64,000 bases of DNA from Deroplatys truncata (Eukaryota > Arthropoda > Insecta > Mantodea > Mantidae). The notes under the pieces were generated by a model. That model made no database searches. It saw only the letters and a program-made list of their open reading frames with translations, and was not told the DNA's origin. The stretch lies in assembly GCA_030765065.1 (NCBI GenBank), contig CM060978.1:56634421-56698420 (forward strand), read 5' to 3'. Positions 22,299 through 34,823 of the stretch are shown piece after piece (within the stretch, counting starts at the first letter, position 1; each line of letters opens with the position of its first letter). The position numbers were made by a program, and so were the translations under genes.

Positions 22299-23147
22299 TT
22301 TACTTTCTCTACTACGTGTAGTAAGTGGGGGAAGTGTTGTATTCCACCCAAAAATTCGATACCGAGATTTCACCGGAAATACATGTTTTGAGACCCCCCG
22401 AATCCAAAAAAAGCACTTTTGGAAACATGTCCGTGTGTGTGACTGTGTGTCTGTGAACAGCATAACTCAGAAACGAACAGTCGGATAAACACCAAACTTG
22501 GCTTTAGGTTTAGTATCCTCCAGAGATGCGACACGAAGGTTTTCAAGAAAATCTTTCACCCCAAATTACCCTTTATATGGAACATTTTTCGAAAATTTTA
22601 ATTTTCTCAAAAATGGCTCTAACGATTTTGATTATAATATCATATGTTTAAGATATTTCATAACAAATGAAATATATAACTCGAATTTTATGGGAATGTC
22701 TCCAAAAGTATTCTTCATTGTGAACGACTTTTGCATAACTGGTAAACCATAAGAGATAGACAAAATTGTACTACACTAAGAATGTAGATCGAGTTAAAAT
22801 ACACAATTTATGTCATATACATGTTTTGTTGTTGAGTGAATTATTTTCGAGATATTGCTGGTTATTCCCTTAAATTTTCCAATACTTATACTTTTTCTCA
22901 AATTCGTTATTCATTTTTTGTCCTGGTAATGCAAAGAGAATGGAATACTCCACATAGCAACCAGCTTTTAAAATATTTGACTATCGCTTAAAGCCTACCA
23001 ATTCCCCTAGCATCTACAAGAAAATTAGCAATAAGATTATCATCTCGATATCTCGATTAACATGAAGCACTTGGAGCATAAGCGTTTGTAAAAATAGTTT
23101 GTACAAGAGTAGAGAAAGTCATGTGAGGGTAAGACATAAGATTTTTT
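22299..23147 (-). mobile_element. Family A repeat, full-length
   Basis: TACTTTCTCTACTACGTGTA to AGAGAAAGTCATGTGAGGGT and GACATAAGATTTTTTT. A short GTGTGTGTGAC tract occupies the microsatellite slot. Confidence 0.75.
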
Positions 23148-23803
23148 TGAAGGTGCGAGGGGAATATGGTAGCGATAGTCAAATCTTTTAAGAGTTCGTT
23201 GCTATGTGGAGCATTTCATTCTCTTTGCATGTGCAGAACATAACAAAACGAATAACGAATTCCCATTTGAGAAAAAGTACAAGTATAGGAAAATTCAAAC
23301 AAATAACAAAACACATCTCCGAAATGGTTCACTCCACAAAAAGAATGCGTATGACATAAATTATGTGCTTTAACGAGATCTACATTTTTTGTGCAGTAAA
23401 ATTTTTGTCTTATCTCTTACGGTTTACCAGTTATGCGAAAACCATTAAGACTTTTGGAGATATTCCCATAACATTGAAGACATACGTTTCTTTTGCCATA
23501 AAAATATCTTAAACATATGATACTTTATTTAAAATGGTTAGAACCATGTTTGAGAAAATCAAAATGTTCGAAAAATGTTTCATGAAAAGGGTAGTTTGCG
23601 ATGGGAGATTTTCTTGAAAATCTTCGTGTCTCATCCTTAGAAGATAGTAAACTCAAGTACAAAGTTTGGTTTGACTTTTGGATTTTGAGTTATCCTGTTC
23701 ACAACAGACAAACGGAAATGTTTCCAAAATGCTTTAATTGAATTCAGGGCACCTCAAAACATGTATTTTCGGTGAAATCTCGGCATCGATTACGTAGTAG
23801 TAA
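23148..23803 (+). mobile_element. Family A repeat lacking both extreme ends
   Basis: Enters at GGTGCGAGGGGAATATGGTA and leaves at GGCATCGATTACGTAGTAG. It carries CAATATT-less variants and AAAACCATTAAGACTTTTGG. A short inverted second-subfamily scrap (23804-23860, AATAAGAATAATTTATATAC) follows. Confidence 0.6.
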
Positions 23804-24037
23804 CAAGCCTTAATAAGAATAATTTATATACCCACTAATAAACGATAAAGGGTGTGTTTTCTAATGTTGAAGGTGTTAGGACATCAATCATGCTATTTTG
23901 TAACGGTACTGGTACTACACATATAAAATATTTAACGAATATTCACAACTAAATTTAACAGATAAAACTCACAAACGAGACAGACTGTGGTCTCTCACCG
24001 CAAATTAAATATTCTATGGAAGGACTGGAAGAAAATG

Positions 24038-24955
24038 TGAGGCAGTATTTTTAACACTTACATGATTTCAGGCAAATTATATATATTCAATAACAGCCCG
24101 CCTTAAAGCAATATGTGTATGTAACAATATACAAAGGTGTATATTACAGTCATTGTGAATGTTTACATTATTATATACATGTTCAATAACGTTATGTGAA
24201 TGTATTACGTAATTTAATAATGTAGGAGCTGTGAGAATAATAGGTTAAAAGTTACTAACAATTAGGTTACCATGAGAAAACCTTGAGGCAATAATGAATT
24301 TGAAAGTTTAATAATGCTACTAGTCATTATTGGAGCAACAATAATGTAAATTTTAAGTCAGTTTATAAAATAGCCAATCAACAACCAGAAAAAAACTTAA
24401 GTTAAATAAAAGTATTCTATTGGGTTAGGAATAGCCAATCAGAGACTAGAAATACAGAAATTTACAAATTTAGACGGTAGAGATCAAGTCAGTTGCTTGT
24501 AGACAGTGCTCATAACAGGACGTGTTGGTTGTAGACGCGAGATGCGTCCTCGAGGAATTTAATACATGTTCGTGTAAGACGAAAATAGTTTACGTGTTAA
24601 AAAGTGCAAGTAATTAATTAAAAAATATCACAGCTCTCTCTATATCAGTGAAGTGTTATTTAAATCGTGTCAAGCATTAATAAAAGAAGTGAAGTAAAAT
24701 TATAATCTTTGTAATCCTACATTCTTCAGTCGCACCACAACCCTGCAAAGAGAAACATGTCTCTAAGAATAATACTGACGCAGCCGAGGCAAACATAATA
24801 TATAATATTTAAAGATACAGTTAAATTACAAAGTTAATATTTTTAAATTTTGAGGCGAAGCCTACCAGGTACCCTACGTGGTTACAACTACTTCAAGATT
24901 GGCTCCCCAACAGTTGGAATATAATACAACAATACAAACATCTTCAAATGCCTAA
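24038..24955 (+). repeat. Family B LTR-like repeat, copy 5
   Basis: TGAGGCAGTATTTTTAACAC through GACGCAGCCGAGGCAAACAT and a shortened leader (TTTTGAGGCGAAGCCTACC, GGCTCCCCAACAGTTGG). It includes the duplicated block AGTGCTCATAACAGGACGTG not present in copies 1 and 2. Confidence 0.6.
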
Positions 24956-25497
24956 TATGGTTTGTAATAATAAGCATTTGTTTGTATTTTAAATCCTGAA
25001 GTGATTCAGAAGCATAACCCTGGGTAACTTATAACAGCTACGAATCGCCATGACAGCCCCTCTGCTTTCACACTCCAGGGGGATGTTGCTGCGTTACGTT
25101 ATGATGAGGAGGTTTCCGGCAGAGAAAATATATTTTTCTTATAAATATATTTGAAAGAATGCATCTTGAAACTTTGCGCATTTATACACTACTAAATATG
25201 TATCGCACTTTTAACTATAACACAAAATCAAATTATAAAAGTCCAAATTTCCGTAATAAATAACTAAGAGTAAAATCTCAATGACGTTGAAGAAAAGAAA
25301 GAACGAGGCCGAAATAAATGTCTGAAAAATCTTGCACAGGAATCAGGAATTTCGCTAGGATTGCCACTGAACTTTAAAAATTAAAACCGCATAAGGTAAC
25401 TGTATTTCAAAAACTACGTGATAATGTGAGTGGAGTTAATTTCTGCTATGTAGTGTTGGATAATGTTACTGATCGCTCTAATGACCCCGTTTAGCTT
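24956..25497. other. No recognised feature
   Basis: Mixed composition, including a GC-richer block (25040-25130) without identifiable homology. Confidence 0.35.
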
Positions 25498-26328
25498 ATT
25501 ACTTTCTCTACTACGTATAGTAAGTAGGGGAAGTATTGTATTCCACCCAAAATTCGATACCGAGATTTAACCGGAAATACATGTTTTGAGACCCCCTGGA
25601 TCCAAAAAAAAACATTTTTGGAAACATGTCCGTGTGTGTTTCTGTGTACAGCATACCTCAGAAACGAACAGTAGGATAAACACCAAACTTGGTATTTAGA
25701 TTCAGTATCTTCCAGAGATGCGACATGAAGGTTTTCAAGAAAATCCCCCATCCCAGATTACCTTTTACATGGAACATTTTTCTACAATTTTAAGTTTCTC
25801 AAAAATGGCTCTAACGATTTTGATTAAAATATCATATGTTTAAGATATTTTCATGACAAATGAAATGTATATCTAGAATTTTCTGGGAATGTATCCAAAA
25901 GTATTCTTCATTGTGAACGAATTTTGCATAACTGGTAAACCATAAGAGATAGATAAAACTTTACTACCCAAAAATATAGATCGCGTTAAAATACACAATT
26001 TATGTTATATACATTTTTGTTGTTGATTGAACCATTTTCGAGATATTGCTAGTTATTCCATTAAATTTTCCAATACATATACTTTTTCTCATATTTGTTA
26101 TTCATTTTTAGTTGTCCTGGTAATGCAAAGAGAATGGAATTCTCCACATAGCAGCCAGCTCTTAAAACATTTAACTATAGCTTAAAGCCTAACAATTTCC
26201 CTTGCATCTACAAGAAAATAAACAATAAGATTAACACTCCGATATCTCGATTAACATGAATAAGCGTTTGTAAAGATAGTTTGTACAAGAGTAGAGAAAG
26301 ACATGTGAGTGTAACAGATCAGATTTTT
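25498..26328 (-). mobile_element. Family A repeat, full-length
   Basis: TACTTTCTCTACTACGTATA to AGTAGAGAAAGACATGTGAG and AACAGATCAGATTTTTTT. The microsatellite slot contains only GTGTGTGTTTCTGTG. Confidence 0.78.
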
Positions 26329-29064
26329 TTATACGGATGGTTTTATTTACATGAAGAATTAATTAGTATTAAAGCAAAATTTCTTAAAATGTATGAGGGA
26401 TGTATGGCGGACCAAGGACAACATTTCCAAAATCTTCTATGCTATTATAATTTGCGTGAAAGGTCTAGGATCTTGAATTTAAGGGGCTATGAATAACGAC
26501 TCCGACGGCAAATAGAGTGCTTCCCGATGCCAAGAAAATTCCCATTAGGCCTGCCATACATCCAAACGAAGGCTCTGTATATCAAATGAAAACAGGAAAT
26601 TACAGTTTATAAGACTGTACAATAAACAATAAATATGATATGACTGTTGAATAGAGATTTATTATTTATGTATATCACTCGTTGCTGGAATTTGATTAGT
26701 TTATTCCAGAAACCCGGTAACCCAAAGTTTTAGTCAAAATTGGTGTTTTGTGGAATGGTATCTTGACTGTAAATCTAGCTTTTGGAACAGATAACCATAA
26801 ACTGCAACTTATTGTGGGTTAAAAATAGTTCTCAATATCCGATTTAGAGCAGAGAGCGACGAGTGATTAGCAACAATATAAAATAAAATTGTAGGCTTTC
26901 ACAGCAGTTGTCAATAATAACTTGACTGTCTTCCGGCGACCGTGTCACGTTTGATAAAATTGCTGACGTTTCGCCTTCATGTTGAGGGCTTCTTCTGGAC
27001 ACTGCCTGCGTTCATAAGAATCAGTACTGGCTGAATATGTTTATAAAACAGGTCACCATATTGACTTTGACAACAACATTGAGACTTTAACTCTCAAGAG
27101 ATATTAGTATGAAGAAAACTATAGACATAATATCCCACATAAAGCACGAGTGAAATTGAAGACTTCAGAAACTATAATGGTGGAACGCTTCTACCAAAAT
27201 CTGTTTGTGAAGGGTTTATGTCCGGGTAAATGCGGTTTGAAAATCTATGATGAATATTGTGACGGTTATAGTTCTACTGTACAAGATGGTAATACATTTA
27301 GTTTTTATAAAGATAGGGTGTTCAGAATAAAATTTGTTTAAAAGGAAAAAAGAAACTGACTTTAGAATTCTTGCGAATGATTTCCGGATGCTTATTTAAT
27401 CAGGCGTTCTGTCGCACGATTTTTAGGAGTATGGTCATCTCAAGATCACGGGAGTTCGTCACGTGGGGAGATTATGCAAATCATGCTGACACCGCTTACG
27501 TCAGTTCTGGTTGAAGCACGCGGTCAGCATACTCTTCGGGTAGTTAAACTTAGAATTTTTTAACTACTCGCTCTCTATCACTTATCTAGCACGACTCTGC
27601 GACGGTAGGCTATTTAAATTTATTTTGTGCTAGTTTTCAACATCGACATAGACCCTAGGTAACACGATGATGGAACGCCGAAATGTCTCCCCCTACCAGA
27701 TAAAGAAAGGTGTTTGTCTCTTTCTTTCTTGTAATATAGTCTATTTTATTTATTAGAAATATTAAAGGTTCTCATGAACAAGAATTACAGGTCTAATAGA
27801 CTCACCCTTCACCACCTCCCTAGCTCTCCGCAACCTATAACTCTCTCAATGTACTCCCTGAGCTACCGTTTCACCCGTTCCTTCCTTCCTTATTTAGAGA
27901 AGACACCACAACATCAAAACAACAATAAAATTGCTTAATGTACGTCTCGGGCAAACATTGATTGAGGTTAGCGAAATAAAACGAAGATAATTAAATCAAA
28001 TATAGATCGGGTTTGTTTTCTTTTGTTATAAAACCTATTACTATCATAACATATCGACATTGACTAAACGGTATACATTTAAATGCACATTTAGTTTAAG
28101 TGTACATCTATTTTCATTGCAGGAAACAAATCATGTTAGTATTTTTAAAATATAATTTTAAAACAAATAATAATCTTTTTGTGATACTAAAGGCAATATT
28201 TAATTCAGATAAGTGTTCAGTAATATTCGTGCTTTTTCCAACTAAAATCTTCCTTCGTTTCAAAGATAAAATATTTTTCTTGGTTTTCTCAAAGGTTGAA
28301 AATGTGCACATAGAGGGTTTTTGAAATAAACGATTCAATAACTTCATGTATTTCGCTCTTCATTTACGTTATCCTGTGGTGAGATTTATTTGTACAGAGA
28401 AAGAGAATGTGGCCTTTCAAATCTCCATGTTACCATTTAAAGGTATTAACTTTTGCTGAACAGTGTACACCATTTGCCTTGTGCAGATCAGATATTCTAT
28501 ACACTAATTATCGGAAAATATTGGAGAGGAGTAAAGTACAACAAAGGACTGATAAGTAATCCTCTCAGAGAACCTGGGACGAGTAAAATCGAAATAATGG
28601 TAAATTAGGTACATAATGAGGCACGTTGAATTCGCAAGAGGATTAACTCCCCATTACCCGGACATGGTTTAAGTTACTGCAGCATACCACCTGTCCAAAC
28701 ACACACAAGATGCTTACGTACTTCCAGTTGCGTGTAGAAATGTGTTTTGATTTGCAAAACTTAAAACAAGGGAAATAAAGTCAAAAGGATTATTTGAAAC
28801 ACATTCAATAAAGCTTTAAAGAGCGTTTTAGGCATTTTCACTACTGCAAAACACCTATTACCGTCGCTTCATCAGTTAGTCAGGCCGTGCGTATGCATGA
28901 AACAATAGCCAACCACTGCAAGTAAGGAGTGAGATTTTATATATAAGGGTTTGAGGTTCTATCGACATATTTCAAATTAGGTTAAGAGTCACTATTTAGT
29001 TCTTCCTTGAGCGTAACATTGCAATAAATCATATGCGAAGCATCCTCAGGAGCCATCGAAGAAT
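26329..29064. other. No recognised gene
   Basis: Longest stretch without dominant repeats. 26840-27660 is compositionally distinct: GCTGACGTTTCGCCTTCATG near 26960, and an imperfect inverted pair AGAGAGCGACGAGTGATTAG (26850) and TTAACTACTCGCTCTCTATC (27560) that could mark an unclassified transposon. Open frames at 27150-27341 and 28100-28347 are short, AT-driven and unsupported. Confidence 0.35.
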
Positions 29065-30335
29065 GCCTAACACAGGACTCCTCTTCTCTCTTTCGGTCGC
29101 TCACTACTGCTGAACACAGTACTCCTCTTCTCTCTTTCGGTCGCTCACTGGGGTTTCGAACACAGGATTCCTCTTCCCTTTTCCTGTCGCTTACTGGAAT
29201 GTCGAGCACAGCAGTCCTCTTCTTTCTTTCGGTCGGTCACTGGAGTCTGGAACACAGGACTCCTGTTCTCTCTTTCGTTCATTCACTAATGCCGAACACA
29301 GTACTTCTATTTGCTCTTCACTCGCTCACTGAAGCCTCGAACACAGGACCCTCTCCTCTCTTTCGGTCGCTCACTGGAGTATCGAACACAGGCCTCCTCT
29401 TCTCTCTTCCAATCGCTCACTGGAGTCCCGAACACATGACTCTTCTTCTTTCTTACAGTCTCGAACACGGGACTCATTTCTCTTTCGGCCGCTCACCGAA
29501 GTCTCGAACACAGGATTTCCCTTCTCTTTCCAGTCATCCACTGGAATGTTGAACACAGGACTCTTCTTCTCACTTCAAATCGCTCACTGGAGTTCCCGAA
29601 CTCAGGACTCTTCTTCTTTCTTACAGTCTCGAACGCGGTTCTCATCTCTCTTTCGCCGCTCACTGAAATCTCGAACACAGGATTTCCCTTCTCTCTTCCA
29701 GTCATCCACTGGAATGTTGAACACAGGACTCTTCTTCTCACTGCCAGTCGCTCACTGGAGTCTCGAACACAGGACTCCTCTTCTCTCTTCATTCCCTCAC
29801 TGAAGTCTTGAACACAGGAATCATCTTCTTTCGGTCGGTAACTGGAGTCTGGAACACAGGACTCCTGTTCTATCTTTCGTTCATTCACTAATGCCGAACA
29901 CAGTACTCCTACCTATTCGCTCTTCACTCGCTCACTGAAGTCTCGAACAGAGGCCTCCTCTTCTCTCTTCCAATCGCTCACTGGAGCCCCGAACACAGGA
30001 CTCTTCTTCTTTCTTCCAGTCTCGAACACGGGACTCATCTATTCTCTTTCGGTCACTCACTGGAGTCTCGAACACAGGATTTCCCTTCTCTCTTCCAGTC
30101 ATTCACTGGAATTTGAACACAGGACTCTTCTTCTCACTTCCAGTCGCTCACTGGAGTCTCGAACACAGGACTCCTCTTCTCTCTTCATTCCCTCTGAAGT
30201 CGTAAACATAGGAGTCCCCTTCTTTCTTTCGGTCGCTCACTGGAGTCTCGAACACAAAACTCATCTTCTCTCTTTCGGTCGCTCACTGGTGTGGAAAACT
30301 CCCCTTCTCTCCCTCTATCGTACGCTCATAGAAAT
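29065..30335. repeat. Minisatellite array, about 46 bp units
   Basis: About 27 diverged units of the type GGTCGCTCACTGGAGTCTCG followed by AACACAGGACTCCTCTTCTC and TCTTTC. The strand shown is pyrimidine-rich. Each unit carries GAGTC and GACTC flanking a 10-base loop, so single units can fold. A higher-order pattern is visible: the variant with TCTTCTTCTTTCTTACAG recurs at 29438, 29606 and (as TTCCAG) 29999. Since 46 is not a multiple of three, the open frames crossing it (29199-29552 plus, 29493-29888 minus) shift phase from unit to unit and are chance. Confidence 0.92.
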
Positions 30336-30618
30336 CGCTGAGTATCAGCACTTACAGTACGTCACAACAAACGTAACTCTGATTCACGAGTATCCTCGCT
30401 TATATATAGCTACAAAGTGCTTTCTGAAAAGACCTCAGTAGAAAGGGAGGAAACATCCAAAAATATCTCCTTGCGTCTCGATTGCATTTCTAGAATTTAT
30501 ATCGGCTGGTATTTCCTTCCTCTCTCCAACCAATCACCGGCTAGCGCTACAGGACGAAATCCGCTCCGCGGTGCCTCTATCAGAATATTGCATACACCTA
30601 TTAATTAGGATTTCCTCT

Positions 30619-30663
<45 letters not shown>

Positions 30664-31003
30664 CATTGTAGACATAACATGCACTTTTTAATATATTTTT
30701 AAAAATGACACTGTCTTTGCTATTTTGTAACTCGTACACACGTCGGAATACGCTGCTAAACTTCACCCCATATTTTAGGAAAAATTTTGCTCTATAAATT
30801 GTTACTTCTATAGAGTATATCAGCTTCTGTGCGCTCAAGTGATACTCCTTCATTCGAAGTATATGCCTGTTTGTTTTATCCATTATTTCTTTGAACTACT
30901 TTCGCTGTGAATTTCATTTTCGCAAAAATGACCTGTTTTCTCAAAATGTGTTACTGTGGATCTATTTCAGTGTTAATAATATGGTATATTAATTAAATAA
31001 AGA
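30336..31003. other. No recognised gene; contains a TA microsatellite
   Basis: (TA)n at 30626-30662. The remainder is AT-rich without landmarks. Confidence 0.45.
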
Positions 31004-31255
31004 ATCTGGTGTGTTACAGTCACATGACGTTCTCCATCTTCTATCGCTTAGTAGCAGATATTTAAATTTTTCTTACGGAAGTTTATCTTCCTTCTATTCC
31101 ATTTGAAGCCAGACAAACCTTGCGCTACAATAAACAGTTCGTTATGGACACAAAAGGAACAGCAATAGACAAAAGCTTTAGAACTGGACGCTATACACAT
31201 GTCTTGAAATTCCATACCCTTTACATGTAATCGCGTAACATAACCTATAAAAGCT
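31004..31255 (+). repeat. Family A fragment, second subfamily 5' end
   Basis: TCTGGTGTGTTACAGTCACA, CTATCGCTTAGTAG and ACTGGACGCTATACACATGT. It stops shortly before the Tc1 copy at 31289. A matching downstream block (GAACAATTCGAACCATTGAT, 32556-32625) lies beyond that Tc1, so the Tc1 and some flanking DNA interrupt it. Confidence 0.5.
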
Positions 31256-31288
31256 GTTGCTCAGCTGCAATAATAAATGAAAGAACTA

Positions 31289-32475
31289 CACTATGTGGTC
31301 AAAATTATCCGGACACACCCACAAACATACGTTTTTCATCTTAGGTGCATTGTGCTGCCACCTACAGCCTGGTACTCATTATCCGCGACCTCGGTAGTCA
31401 TTAGACATCGTGAAACAGCAGAACTCCGTGGAACTCACGGACTTCGAACGTGGTCAGATGATTGGGTGTCACGTGTCAAAAGTCTGTACGCGAGATTTCC
31501 ACACTCTTAAAACATCCCTAGGTCTGCTGATTCTGATGGGATAGTGAAGTGGTACAGGCCGACCTCGTCTGTTGACTGACAGAGACCGCCGACATTTGAA
31601 GAGGGTCGTAAAGAGAAATAGGCAGACAGCTATCCAGACCATCACACAGGAATTCAAAGCTGCACCAGGATCCACTACAAGTACTATGAAAGTTAGACGT
31701 GACGTGAGAACCCTTGGATTCCATGGTCGAGCGGCTGCTCATAAGTCACTCATCACGCAGGAAAATGCCAAACGACGCCTCGCTTGGTGTAAGGAGCGTC
31801 AACGTTACACGATTATACAGTGGAAAAACGTTGTGTGGAGTGACGAACCACGGTATATAATGTGAGGATGCAACGGTAGATTGTGGGTATGGCGAATGCC
31901 CGGTGAACGTCATCTGCCAGCGTGTGTAGTGCCAACAGTGAAATTCGGTAGTGGTGGTGTTATGGTGTGGTCGTGTTTTTCCTGGAGGGGCTTTCACCCC
32001 TTGTTGTTTTGCGTGGCACGATCACAGGGCAGATGTACATTGATGTTTTAAGCACCTTGGCAATTCGGAGATGGCGATTGCAACTTTCAACACGATCGAG
32101 CACCTGTTCATACTGCACGGGCTGTGGCGGAGTGGTTACACAACAATAACATCCCTGTTATGGACTGGCCTGCACAGAGTCCTGACTTGAATCCTATAGA
32201 ACACCTTTGGAAGGTTTTGTAACGCCTACTTCGTGCCAGGCCTCACCAACCTACATCGATACCTCTCCTCAGTTCCGCACTCCGTGAAGAATGGGCTGCC
32301 ATTCCCCAAGAAACCTTCCAGCACCTGATTGAAAGTATGCCTGCGAGAGTAAACGCTGTCATCAAGTCTAAGGGTGGGCCAACACCATATTGACTCCCAT
32401 CATTACCGATGGAGGACGCCACGAACTTCTACGTCATTTTCAGCCAGGTGACCGGATACTTTTGATCACCTAGTG
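31289..32475. mobile_element. Tc1 transposon, copy 2
   Basis: CACTATGTGGTCAAAATTAT to ATACTTTTGATCACCTAGTG, inverted ends with TA on both sides (31287-31288, 32476-32477). Same family as the copies at 12696 and 52385. Confidence 0.92.
31421..32393 (+). pseudogene. Tc1 transposase, broken, start codon lost
   Basis: A short deletion removes the ATG region seen in the 52385 copy: GCAGAACTCCGTGG here against GCAGAATGGGACGCTCCGTGG there. MTDRDRRHLKRVVKRNRQTA, LGFHGRAAAHKS, VVWSDEPRY (first D) followed by a stop, [18 protein letters not shown] (second D) and [14 protein letters not shown]-stop (third position E) are present over three frames, and the end TPY-stop matches the other copies. Confidence 0.88.
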
Positions 32476-32621
32476 TAAGTGCAATCTGAGAAATCGATTT
32501 AAGGTTACATTATCTTTAAGCTATGGTTTTTGTTAGTGTTTTAACATTATGGCGAAACATTGAACAATTCGAACCATTGATAACCGATATCTCGGAAATG
32601 GCTGATACCACAAAGAAATTT

Positions 32622-33205
32622 GATGTGTTACACTCACATGGCTTTCTCTACTCTTGTAAATAAGCTATTTTTACAAACGCTTATTCTGCATATGCTTCAT
32701 GTTAATCGAGATGTTAATCTTATTGCTAATTTTCTTGTAGATGCAAGGGATATATGGTAGTATTTAAGCGACAGTCAAATCTTTTAAGAGCTGGTTGCTA
32801 TGTGCCGTATTCCATTGTCTTTGCATGTGCAGTATGTAAAAAAATGAATAACGAATTCCCATTTGAGAAAATAAGTATTGAAAAATTTAAGGGAATAACA
32901 AGCAATATCTCGAACATGGTTTACTCAAAAACAAAAATATGTATGACATAAATTGTATATTTTATCGCGATCTACATTTTTTGTGTAGTAAAATTTTGTC
33001 TATCTCTTATGGTTGACCAATTATGCAAAAGTCGTTCATAATGAAGAATACTTTTGGAGACATTCCCAGAAAATTCGAGATATACATTTCATTTGTCATG
33101 AAAATATCTTAAACAAATGATATATTAATCAAAATCGTTAGAGCCATTTTTGAGAAAATTAAAATGTTGGAAAAATGTTCCATGTAAAGGGTAATCTGGG
33201 GTAAG
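32622..33205 (+). mobile_element. Family A repeat, 3'-truncated
   Basis: GATGTGTTACACTCACATGG to CATGTAAAGGGTAATCTGGG. The whole 3' third, including the microsatellite and terminal hairpin, is absent. Confidence 0.7.
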
Positions 33206-33485
33206 AAAACATGATAACGAGAAAATCATGTTTTAATATTTCACGTCTCCTCACGTCTATTGAAATGTCATATTTTGGGCATTTAAATTCCAGAAAGGCA
33301 CAACTTTAATTGGATCATTTTTTTAGGATTTGAGTATTTTTTTGAATTAAAAATTTAAAAATTGTTATTTTCGATGTTTTCCCTAAAAACCCACTATCGA
33401 GCATCCACCAAAACGCTTCATACATCTAGAAGTGGAATGGAATCAAGGGCATTGACCAAAACGTTGTAAAAGTAATTACAGACTC

Positions 33486-34265
33486 TGAGGCAGTATTTTT
33501 AACACTTAAATAATTTCAGTCTAATTATATAATATATAAATTCAATAACAGCCCACCTTAAAGCAATATGTGTATGTAACAAGATATAAAATGTATGTAA
33601 CAGTCATTGTATTAATGTTTATATTAATATGTACATGTGTAATAATGTTATGTGAATGTATTTCGTAATTTAATAAAGTAGGAGCTGTGAGAATAATAGG
33701 TTAAAAGTTGATAACAATGAGGTAACAATGAGGTAACCTTGAGGCATTAATCAATTAGAAAGTTTAATAATGCTACTGGTAATTCTTGGAGCAACAATAA
33801 TGTAATTTCTGAGACAGTTTGTATAGTAGCCAATCAACAAGCAGAAAAAGCTTTAGTTAAATGAAGGTATTCTATTGGACTACGATTAGCCAGTCAGAAA
33901 CTAAAATGGAGCAACGTTTACAAATTCAGTTGCTTGCAGACAGCGTTTCTTACCGGATGCATGATGCGTCCTCGAGAAATTTAATACGTATTTTGTGTGA
34001 GACAAAAATAGTTTACGTGTTAAAAAGTGCAAGTAATTAATAAAAAAATCTCACAGCTCTCTCTCTATATTTAATATTTAAAGAAGCCTTCAAAATTGCA
34101 AAGCTAATAATATTTTTAAACATTTGGGGCGAAGGCTACCGGAAACCTTTTACCATACGTGTGGTTGCAAATACTTCACGTTCGGCTCCTCAACAGTCGA
34201 AATATAATACATCATCTTCAAACTGGTTTCCCATACGTAGCAGCAACAAACCTTCTTCTACTCAT
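33486..34265 (+). repeat. Family B LTR-like repeat, copy 6, internally deleted
   Basis: TGAGGCAGTATTTTTAACAC onward. About 150 bp between the CTCTCTATA block and the leader (the part holding GACGCAGCCGAGGC) is missing, so AATATTTAAAGAAGCC follows immediately. The leader ends CCCATACGTAGCAGCAAC. Confidence 0.55.
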
Positions 34266-34269
34266 ATTC

Positions 34270-34348
34270 CAAACAGTTGTGTGGTGTAATGGTTTATGCT
34301 CTTGTTTGTCACGCTGTGCAGACGTGGTTCTATTCCACATATGTTATT
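34270..34348 (+). repeat. tRNA-like SINE head or tRNA pseudogene
   Basis: Box A-like TGGTGTAATGG and box B-like GGTTCTATTCC, 36 bp apart. The acceptor arm is not convincing. It immediately follows family B copy 6. Confidence 0.4.
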
Positions 34349-34782
34349 AGATTTTTAAGTTACCTTATTTCGCCTTAAATGGATTATACGTAATTAATTT
34401 AAATTATCTGCAACTTGGCTGAGTGAAATAGCTACACCGTTTATTTTAGGTGAAACAATCTATGAACTCTGAAAATTTTGTATTTCTTAAGCAATTTTTT
34501 TATTCTTTTTACCAGGTATCTGTATCTTTCCTATAACAAAGTTTGAAATTTTCAGATAAATTTCTTGGATAATTACTGAAAAAAAAATTAATCCGGAGAA
34601 AAATCTTGTGGCATAGTTCTTAAAATTCTGGAACTAAATTTCAATTTTGTGATCCGACATACCTTTTGATTTAAAAATAAAACTTGAATTACTTTATAAA
34701 ACAAATTTAAACGAATATACTTCAAAAGGATATGCTTCCTTATTTTCAGTTTACTTAATATTTCTAGCGATAAATTATATTC

Positions 34783-34823
<41 letters not shown>

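Noticed and set aside
29199-29888. Overlapping open frames of 85-131 codons on both strands
   Set aside because: They are produced by the 46 bp minisatellite, whose unit length is not a multiple of three. No repeat peptide persists in one frame.
29065-30335. CRISPR-like array
   Set aside because: Spacer-like parts are as repetitive as the repeats, the whole 46 bp unit is homologous, and the context is a eukaryotic intron.
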